Source of the DNA: DATFTF01 sp963825175
GTDB taxonomy: Bacteria > Acidobacteriota > Thermoanaerobaculia > UBA5066 > Gp7-AA6
Assembly: GCA_963825175.1 (NCBI GenBank)
Contig: CAWGSA010000001.1
Span: 930,001 to 994,000, forward strand
Direction: 5' to 3'
DNA length: 64,000 bases
Under the pieces are notes generated by a model that was not told the origin of the DNA, made no database searches, and saw only the letters and a list, made by a program, of their open reading frames with translations. A program made the translations under genes and the position numbers. Numbering within the stretch: position 1 is the first letter of the stretch; each line of letters starts with the position of its first letter. Of the stretch, positions 58,247-64,000 are shown one piece after another.

Positions 58247-60141
58247 AGCCCGCAAGACCCATGACGCCGGCGCCGGCGTGGATCACGGCGGGCCTTCTCC
58301 CCATCGCCGCGCTGGCCGCGGCGGCGGCGCTGTCCGCTCCGTTTCGCTTTTCGCGCCCGGTCGAGGCTCATGCCGGCTGGTCGCGGCTCGAGCTGCCCGA
58401 CGACGTGCTCGACGCATGCCGGCCGAACCTGCCCGATTTGCGGCTGGCCGACTCGGCAGGGCAGGAAGTCCCCTACGCATTCGAGGAGAGCCTGGGCGGC
58501 AGGACAACGCGCGTGGAGCTTGCCAACGTCGAGTCGACGGCCAGGCGTGAGACGACGGCCGTGCTCGACCGGGGACAGCGGCCGCCCCTGGCGCGCTCCG
58601 TGGACCTGGAGATCCGCGAGTCCGAGTTCTTGAAACCCGTCGTGCTCGAAGCGTCGCCGGACGGCCAGGCCTATCGAGAGATCGCCCGGGGCTCGCTCTT
58701 CGCGTTCCCCGGCGGGCGGGCGACGACGCTGCGGTTCCCTCCCAACGATCGCCGGTACTGGCGCTTGCGCTTTGACGACCGCAATGGCGATCCGATCCAT
58801 CCGGTGGCCGCCTCGATCCCGGCAGCCGGAGCGGCGACGGAGACGCGCGCGATCTCCCTCGCGCGGACGCCGGCCGGCGACACCGGGTCGGCCATGGCCG
58901 CTCGCCTGCCCGCCGCCAACCTCGCGGTGACGGCCCTGCGGTTTTCGATCCAGGAGCCCGCGTACGAGCGTTTCGTCCGAGTCTTCGAGCGCGTCCTGTT
59001 TCGCGACCAGGTCGCGCGGCGGCTCGTCGGAGGTGGAACGATCCGGCGCGCCCCGGACGGGCCGGCCGAAGCGGAGGTCCCGGTCTGCGATCTCATCGGA
59101 CGCAACCTGGAGATCGAGATCGAGAACGGCGATGCCCCTGCGCTCCACGTGAACGATCTCACGGCCCTGGCCCGGCCTCGTCGCGTCCTCTTCTTCTCAC
59201 GCGGCGGAGACCTGACCCTCTTCTACGGATCGCCGACAGCACCTCCGCCGCGCTACGACCTGGGAGCGGCGCTGTCCCATGGATCTCCCCGCTCCGTTGC
59301 CGATGCGTCGGCGGGCCGGGCCACGGAGATCGGGTCTCCGTCGCCGGTTTCTCCTCCGCCTCCGGGCGCGCCGGTCGATGCGAGCGCCTGGAAGGGCCGG
59401 CAGCCGATCCAGACGCCGTCGGGGAGCGTCGCCTATCTGGACCTCCGCCAGCCTCTGGCCGGAGACCTGTCCGCGCTGCGGATCGTGGACGCGGAGAATC
59501 GCCAGATTCCCTACATCGTGGAGCAGGCCGCCCGCAGGACGACCCGTCCGGCGGCGCTGCGCGTTGCCCAGAACGGAACCCGGACCGTCGCCGAGATCTC
59601 CGGGATCGATCCCCGAGAGCCGCCCGACGCCGTGACGCTCTACGCCTCCGCGCCCGAGTTCTTCTCCCGCGAGATCCAGGTTCTGGAACAGGAGCACGAC
59701 GCCCGCGGCGCGGCGGGAGAGCGCTTCCTGGGCTCCGCGCGGTGGGAGCGCAGGCCCGGCGAGCCGGCGCGCCCCGTCACCGTTTCGCTCGCGCCCGGCC
59801 GCGAGCGGACCCTGCGTATCGAGATCGAGAACGGCGACAACGCCGCGCTGCGCCTCGATCGGGCCGAAATCCGGATCCCGTACGTTCGCATCGATTTCGT
59901 CTTCACGCCCGGGGAGCCGCTCTTTCTTCTGTCGGAGAACCCGCTGGCGTCGGCGCCGCGCTACGACTTTGCCATGATCGCCGACCGTGTGCTGTCGTCG
60001 CCGGCCAGGGCCGCGGCCCTGGGCTCGTCCGAGCCGGGCCCGCCGCGGGCGAGAGTTCCCAAGTGGTTCTGGGTCGCAGTCGCGGCCGCCGCGATCCTGG
60101 TCGGGCTCGCGCTCGTGCGCACGCTCTCGCCGGAAAAATAG
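58243..60141 (+). CDS. DUF3999-like membrane-anchored protein
   Basis: This is a 632-aa protein with an N-terminal export signal or anchor, a large extracytoplasmic beta-rich part, and a C-terminal transmembrane helix (about 607-625, VPKWFWVAVAAAAILVGLAL). Two related halves are visible (DLRLADSAGQEVPYAFEES and ALRIVDAENRQIPYIVEQA; LEIEIENGD occurs in both), suggesting internal duplication. It matches the DUF3999 pattern and lies directly after DUF2339, so the two probably form one complex. The start is GTG 58243, overlapping the upstream stop, or ATG 58261. The biochemical function is unknown. Confidence 0.83.
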   Translation: MKPARPMTPAPAWITAGLLPIAALAAAAALSAPFRFSRPVEAHAGWSRLELPDDVLDACRPNLPDLRLADSAGQEVPYAFEESLGGRTTRVELANVESTARRETTAVLDRGQRPPLARSVDLEIRESEFLKPVVLEASPDGQAYREIARGSLFAFPGGRATTLRFPPNDRRYWRLRFDDRNGDPIHPVAASIPAAGAATETRAISLARTPAGDTGSAMAARLPAANLAVTALRFSIQEPAYERFVRVFERVLFRDQVARRLVGGGTIRRAPDGPAEAEVPVCDLIGRNLEIEIENGDAPALHVNDLTALARPRRVLFFSRGGDLTLFYGSPTAPPPRYDLGAALSHGSPRSVADASAGRATEIGSPSPVSPPPPGAPVDASAWKGRQPIQTPSGSVAYLDLRQPLAGDLSALRIVDAENRQIPYIVEQAARRTTRPAALRVAQNGTRTVAEISGIDPREPPDAVTLYASAPEFFSREIQVLEQEHDARGAAGERFLGSARWERRPGEPARPVTVSLAPGRERTLRIEIENGDNAALRLDRAEIRIPYVRIDFVFTPGEPLFLLSENPLASAPRYDFAMIADRVLSSPARAAALGSSEPGPPRARVPKWFWVAVAAAAILVGLALVRTLSPEK

Positions 60142-60179
60142 GGAGCGGGTATCTCGTCACGGAGATCCCTCGAGCGCCT

Positions 60180-60278
60180 CCGTGCGGTCGGGGCGGCCCT
60201 CGCGGACCGCCCGCGGGCGGGGACGAGCCCCGCCCCTGCGTCGCCCGGTCGAAACCGAACTCTCGTTGCAGGACACTA
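60180..60278. repeat. convergent spacer with GC hairpin and 3'-end motif copy 2
   Basis: A GGGCGGGG-ACGAG-CCCCGCCC hairpin (about 60215-60236), without a U-tract, is followed by the motif that on the minus strand reads TAGTGTCCTGCAACGAGAGT (60259-60278), as at 2412-2431. The hairpin may end transcription of the DUF3999-like gene. Confidence 0.45.
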
Positions 60279-60662
60279 GGGTCTGGGAGCCGGGTTCTTG
60301 GCTCCGGCCGCCGGCGGAGCGGACGCCTCGGGCTTCTTGCCCGAGAGGCTTCCCTGGGGATAGAGCAGGACGATGTCTTCCGGATGCACCAGATGGAGCT
60401 CCTCGCGGGCCACGCGCTCGGCGGGAAAATCGTGGCGCCGCGCCCCTTCCATGGCCGCGCGCAGCCTGAGATTCTCCTGTTTGAGCTGCGCCACGCGGCG
60501 ATCGAGATCGCGAACGTCGGCGTGTGCCTTCTTGAGCTCCAACATGCGTCCGTCGGAGAGCACCAGCAGCCCGAGCACGACGGCGGAGCCGACCAGAGAA
60601 AAAAAGAAAGCCATCAGCGGACGCGGCCCGCGCCCCGGCACGGGCGTTCCTTCCGCGCTCAC
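60276..60662 (-). CDS. ftsB: FtsB/DivIC-like septum formation initiator
   Basis: This is a 128-aa protein from GTG 60660-60662, or 112 aa from the ATG 60612-60614. It has one transmembrane helix (FFFSLVGSAVVLGLLVLSDG), then a coiled coil (KKAHADVRDLDRRVAQLKQE, NLRLRAAMEG) and the conserved GARRHDFPAERVAREELHLV, with PEDIVLLYP typical of this family (cf. G-x-P-x-x-x-x-I-A-R-E-E-L). It bridges FtsL and FtsQ in the divisome. The GTG start overlaps the eno stop, as in the eno-ftsB pairing known from many bacteria. Confidence 0.88.
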   Translation of the reverse strand: MSAEGTPVPGRGPRPLMAFFFSLVGSAVVLGLLVLSDGRMLELKKAHADVRDLDRRVAQLKQENLRLRAAMEGARRHDFPAERVAREELHLVHPEDIVLLYPQGSLSGKKPEASAPPAAGAKNPAPRP

Positions 60663-61939
60663 CGGGCGAACGCTCCGGCGCCGGCGAAGACGCCGACCTC
60701 GGCCAGGTCGTCCTCGATCTCCAGGAGACGGTTGTACTTGGCCAGGCGCTCGCCGCGGCAGGCCGACCCGGTCTTGATCAATCCGCCGTTGATCGCGACG
60801 GCGAGGTCGGCGATCGAGTCGTCGCATGTCTCGCCCGAGCGGTGGGAAACAACCGCGCGGTAGCCGCTGGTCTGCGCCAGACGCACGGCGGCGAGGGTCT
60901 CCGAGACCGTGCCGATCTGGTTCAGCTTCACCAGCAGCGCATTGGCCACCCGGTCGGCGATGCCCTGCGCGAGGATGGCCGGGTTGGTCACGAAGACATC
61001 GTCCCCCACAAGAAGGATCTTGTGTCCGAGCTCTTTGGTCATCGCGATCCACCCGGCGCGATCCGACTCCGCCATGCCGTCTTCGATCGAGACGATGGGA
61101 TAGTCGTGGGCCAACTTCGACCAGTACGCCACCATCTGATCGGAGGAGAGGGTCTTCTTCTCGCCGGTCAGCGCGTACTTGCCCTTCTCGAAGAACTCGG
61201 AGGCCGCCGGATCGAGGGCGATGGCGACGTCCTTTCCCGGCTCGTGGCCGGCGGCCGCGATGGCCGCGACCAGCAGATCGAGCGCCTCCGCGGAGGAGGA
61301 GATGGCCGGCGCGAATCCCCCTTCGTCTCCCACTCCCGTCGAGAGACCCTTCTTCTTGAGGATCTCCTTGAGCGCGTGGAAAACCTCGACCCCGGCCCGC
61401 AGCGCTTGCGCGAAACTCTCGAAGCCCACGGGACAGACCATGAACTCCTGCGGGTCGAGGGGATTGTCGGCGTGCACGCCGCCGTTGATCAGATTCATCA
61501 TGGGAACGGGGAGGACGCGGGCGCCCGCTCCGCCCAGGTATCGGTAGAGCGCGAGGCCCGACTCCTGGGCCGCGGCCTTGGCCACGGCCAGGGAGACGCC
61601 GAGGATGGCGTTGGCGCCCAGACGCCCCTTGTTCTCTGTCCCGTCGAGCTCGATCAGGATCCGGTCGATCAGCGCCTGGTCCCGCGCGTCGGTGCCGCGC
61701 ACGGCATCGGCGATCTCCCCGTTGACGTGGGAGACGGCGATGGTCACGCCCTTGCCTCCGTAGCGTCTCTTGTCGTGGTCCCGCAGCTCGAGCGCCTCGC
61801 GCGCTCCGGTCGAAGCTCCCGACGGAACGCCGGCGCGCCCGGTGGCGCCCCCCGACAACAGGACCTCTACCTCGACGGTGGGGTTCCCGCGGGAGTCGAG
61901 GATCTCGCGCCCGAACACCGCTTCGACGGCGAAGCTCAT
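60659..61939 (-). CDS. eno: enolase
   Basis: This is a 426-aa protein of normal length. It starts with AVFGREILDSRGNPTVEVEV, then has PSGASTGAREALELRD and the metal ligands in ALDPAASEF, SIEDGMAE and LVGDDVFVTN. The catalytic Lys is in LLVKLNQIGTVSETL, and SHRSGETCDD follows. It converts 2-phosphoglycerate to phosphoenolpyruvate. The ATG (61937-61939) overlaps the upstream phosphohexomutase stop (ATGA), and the stop overlaps ftsB, giving a tight three-gene operon. Confidence 0.97.
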   Translation of the reverse strand: MSFAVEAVFGREILDSRGNPTVEVEVLLSGGATGRAGVPSGASTGAREALELRDHDKRRYGGKGVTIAVSHVNGEIADAVRGTDARDQALIDRILIELDGTENKGRLGANAILGVSLAVAKAAAQESGLALYRYLGGAGARVLPVPMMNLINGGVHADNPLDPQEFMVCPVGFESFAQALRAGVEVFHALKEILKKKGLSTGVGDEGGFAPAISSSAEALDLLVAAIAAAGHEPGKDVAIALDPAASEFFEKGKYALTGEKKTLSSDQMVAYWSKLAHDYPIVSIEDGMAESDRAGWIAMTKELGHKILLVGDDVFVTNPAILAQGIADRVANALLVKLNQIGTVSETLAAVRLAQTSGYRAVVSHRSGETCDDSIADLAVAINGGLIKTGSACRGERLAKYNRLLEIEDDLAEVGVFAGAGAFAR

Positions 61940-63333
61940 GCCGAAGCGCCCAGGAACGCGCGGCCGGCGCCGGCCAGCGCTTTCGCATCCTCTTCGGATC
62001 TGGCTTCGACGTACACCCTGGCCAACGGCTCGGTCCCCGACTCTCGAACCAGAATCCACGAACCGTCCTCGAAAAGCAACTTGATTCCGTCGAGCGTATT
62101 GACCGACGCGACCTTTCGGCCGGCGAACGAGTCGGGCGGAGAAGAACGCAGAACCTTCAACTTCGCGCGCTCCTCGGGGGACAGCGGAAGGTCCAGACGC
62201 AGCGAATGGAACGGCCCGATCTCCCGCTCGAGATCGGCGGCGAGCTGACCGATCGTCTTGTCCGTCGCGCCGACCATCTCCGCGGCGAGAAGATCCGCCA
62301 GGATCCCATCCTTCTCCGGCACGTGCCCCTCCACCGTCAGGCCCGCGCTCTCTTCACCGCCGAAGATGATCTCGCCGGCGATCAACTTCTCCCCGATGTA
62401 CTTGAAACCGACGGGAGTCTCGAAGTGGGGCACCGCGAACTTCTCGGCGATCGCGTCGAGCGCGTGGGTCGTGGCCACGCTCCGGGCCACTCCGCCCCGG
62501 CGCCCCTTGCGGGCGAGGAGATCCCAGAAAAGGAGGGCCAGCATCTGGTTGGGCGCGACATAAACGCCCTTCTCGTCGCACACACCGAATCGGTCCGCGT
62601 CGCCGTCGCAGGACAGCCCCAGCCGGGAGCCGTGGCGGCGCACCTCCTCCCCCAGGCGGACGAGCTCCTTCTCCCCGCACTGCGGGGACTCGCCCCCGAA
62701 GAGCGGATCGGCCTTGCCGTTCAAGCGCAGGACCCGCACCGGCGCGGCTTCGAGGTACGCGTCGAGAAAGCCCGAGGAGGTCCCGAAGCGAAAATCGAGA
62801 CAGAAATGAGGGCCGCCGCGCGCCACGTCCGCAGCCGCGACCTTGCGGCGCAGGTCGTCGAGATAGCCGGGCACGGGGTCGAACGCGGCAACGTCTCCAG
62901 GCTCCGGCGAAGGCACCTCGCCGATCCGGGCGATGTGAGCCTCGACGCGCGCCGTCACCTCCGGCAAAGCAGGCGCTCCCTCGGCTGTCGAGAACTTGAT
63001 CCCCAGGTACTGGGGCGGGTTGTGGCTGGCGGTGAAGTTGAGCGCGCCAGCGGCGCCCTGCCGACGGATCTCGAAGGCCAGGACCGGCGTGGGAACCGAC
63101 CTTGTGGAGAGGCCCGGATCGAATCCCGCCGCCTTCAGGAGTCGCGCCGCCTCCGACGCGAAGCGGCCAGCGAGAAACCGGGTGTCGTAACCGACCAGGA
63201 CCCGGGAGCCCTTCTTTCCGTCTTCGGTGAGAACCCGGGCGATCGCCTCGACCACCCGTCTGGCGTTGGCGAACGTGAATTCTTCGGCCAGCACCGCCCG
63301 CCAACCCGAGGTTCCGAAGCGAATTGGGACCAT
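61936..63333 (-). CDS. phosphoglucomutase/phosphomannomutase family protein
   Basis: This is a 465-aa alpha-D-phosphohexomutase. It has the phosphoserine loop NFTASHNPPQY, the metal loop SCDGDADRFGV, the sugar loop FGGEESAGLT and the phosphate-binding loop VRESGTEPLARVY. It starts with PIRFGTSGWRAV. It interconverts hexose 1- and 6-phosphates. Glucose, mannose or glucosamine cannot be separated reliably by eye, though the GEESAG loop favours glucose/mannose over GlmM. GGGGGG lies before the ATG. It is the first gene of the operon with eno and ftsB. Confidence 0.93.
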   Translation of the reverse strand: MVPIRFGTSGWRAVLAEEFTFANARRVVEAIARVLTEDGKKGSRVLVGYDTRFLAGRFASEAARLLKAAGFDPGLSTRSVPTPVLAFEIRRQGAAGALNFTASHNPPQYLGIKFSTAEGAPALPEVTARVEAHIARIGEVPSPEPGDVAAFDPVPGYLDDLRRKVAAADVARGGPHFCLDFRFGTSSGFLDAYLEAAPVRVLRLNGKADPLFGGESPQCGEKELVRLGEEVRRHGSRLGLSCDGDADRFGVCDEKGVYVAPNQMLALLFWDLLARKGRRGGVARSVATTHALDAIAEKFAVPHFETPVGFKYIGEKLIAGEIIFGGEESAGLTVEGHVPEKDGILADLLAAEMVGATDKTIGQLAADLEREIGPFHSLRLDLPLSPEERAKLKVLRSSPPDSFAGRKVASVNTLDGIKLLFEDGSWILVRESGTEPLARVYVEARSEEDAKALAGAGRAFLGASA

Positions 63334-63410
63334 CTGCCCCCCAGTCGAGGATTTCCGCGCGGGAAGAGCCGCGACCCCTGGAGAGTTTTCATCCCAGAGA
63401 TCGAACGGGA

Positions 63411-64000
63411 ATGCCGCCGACCAATCATAGCCGGGGATCGAGCCGGCCAGCCCGCTATCTATTCGGCTTGCTCGTTCCCGCCGTCGCGGTGCTGGCCGCC
63501 GCCGTGCCGTCTCACGAGAGTCGTCCTCTCCGGCTCAGGGCGCCGGACCTGCCGGCGCAACGGGTCGAGCTCTACCCGGAGGAGTCCCACCCGCGCGATC
63601 CGATCAAGGAGCGGGTGTTCGAGCAGATCAATCGGGACCGCGCGACGGCGGGCCTGGCGCCCGTGGCGTGGGACGAAGCGGCGTCTCGCGCCGCGGACGA
63701 GTTCTGTCAACGTCAGGTGACCGAGAAGACGCGGGGTCACTTCCTGACCGACGGCCTTCCTCCCTACGCGCGCATGTCCTTCGCCGGGGTCTTCGGATTG
63801 GATTCGGAGAACTCCGTGTCCTGGATCAGCACCGGCGATTCCTTCGACGAACCTCTGGAGAAACTCGCCCTCGAAGGCCACGCGGAGATGATGCTGGAAA
63901 AGCCGCCCCTCGACGGCCATCGCCGGACGATCCTCGATCCCGACGCGACCCACGTGGGAGTCGGATATGCATCGGGGCACGGACGATTTCAGATGGCCCA
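63411..64000 (+). CDS. CAP-domain (SCP/PR1-like) secreted protein, partial
   Basis: The frame is open from ATG 63411 to the right edge (196 codons, no stop). The N-terminus is basic with a hydrophobic stretch (YLFGLLVPAVAVLAAAVPS), so it is exported. The CAP core includes VFEQINRDRATAGLAPVAWD, ASRAADEFCQRQ, RGHFLTDGLPPYARM, a GDSFDEPLEKL segment and PLDGHRRTILDPDATHVGVG, the usual His/Glu cavity motifs. Bacterial CAP proteins have varied extracellular roles (lipid or peptide binding, rarely protease) and no specific one can be given. It is divergent from the phosphohexomutase across 77 bp. Confidence 0.9.
   Translation, partial: MPPTNHSRGSSRPARYLFGLLVPAVAVLAAAVPSHESRPLRLRAPDLPAQRVELYPEESHPRDPIKERVFEQINRDRATAGLAPVAWDEAASRAADEFCQRQVTEKTRGHFLTDGLPPYARMSFAGVFGLDSENSVSWISTGDSFDEPLEKLALEGHAEMMLEKPPLDGHRRTILDPDATHVGVGYASGHGRFQMA

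Overview
The window is a GC-rich, densely packed bacterial chromosome segment, most likely from an Acidobacteriota member. The reasons are a VWFA-related Acidobacterial-type secreted protein (9082-11235), a small secreted protein of a type common in that phylum (41550-41882), TPR-fused sulfatase-fold lipoproteins, and a FecR-type membrane protein beside the mre genes. The phylum call rests on gene content only. Many neighbouring genes overlap by ATGA or GTGA.

Layout. 1-9 kb: three paralogous sulfatase-fold lipoproteins with C-terminal TPRs, a divergent GT39-like glycosyltransferase with TPRs, and a frameshifted TPR fragment at the left edge. 9-14 kb: VWFA-related protein, a small lipoprotein, a 67-aa protein and a secreted amidohydrolase. 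13.7-17.9 kb: DapB-like dehydrogenase, SRPBCC protein, and an exonuclease/ATP-dependent DNA ligase pair. 18.3-27.1 kb (minus): the cell-shape cluster mreB-mreC-mreD-mrdA-rodA-rng preceded by a FecR-domain protein. 27.3-32 kb (plus): PpiD-like chaperone, ruvA, ruvB, DAG-kinase-like protein. 32-36.9 kb: two divergent surface beta-helix proteins sharing a C-terminal domain, both broken by frameshifts. 37-41.4 kb (minus): aminopeptidase P, B12-type radical SAM protein, glycerate 2-kinase. 41.5-44.3 kb (plus): small secreted protein, desaturase, PilT-like ATPase. 44.3-47.5 kb (minus): HlyD/ABC ATPase/ABC-2 permease exporter. 47.5-52.6 kb: response regulator, purE, sirtuin, M14-like deacylase, Vgb-like propeller, a hypothetical. 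52.9-60.1 kb: DoxX-like and SRPBCC pair, initiator tRNA-fMet, FHA protein, DUF2339/DUF3999 pair. 60.3-64 kb: phosphohexomutase-eno-ftsB operon and a CAP-domain protein running off the right edge.

The most unusual content is in the spacers. (1) A structured repeat of about 150 bp, with a 10-bp GCGGCGCGCG hairpin at one end, occurs in at least seven full or partial copies at five loci. (2) At least 13 spacers hold 7-8 bp tandem repeats, often as two arrays of opposite orientation around a short core; the closest known parallel is the cyanobacterial STRR heptanucleotide repeats. (3) A 272-bp MITE-like element with perfect 15-bp terminal inverted repeats sits in one of these. (4) A 16-bp AT-rich motif, ACAATCTNTATATTGT, occurs three times, each about 20 bp past a stop codon. 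(5) The tRNA-fMet promoter and tRNA 5' end are duplicated 160 bp upstream as a relic. All positions and alignments were read by eye; no database search was run.
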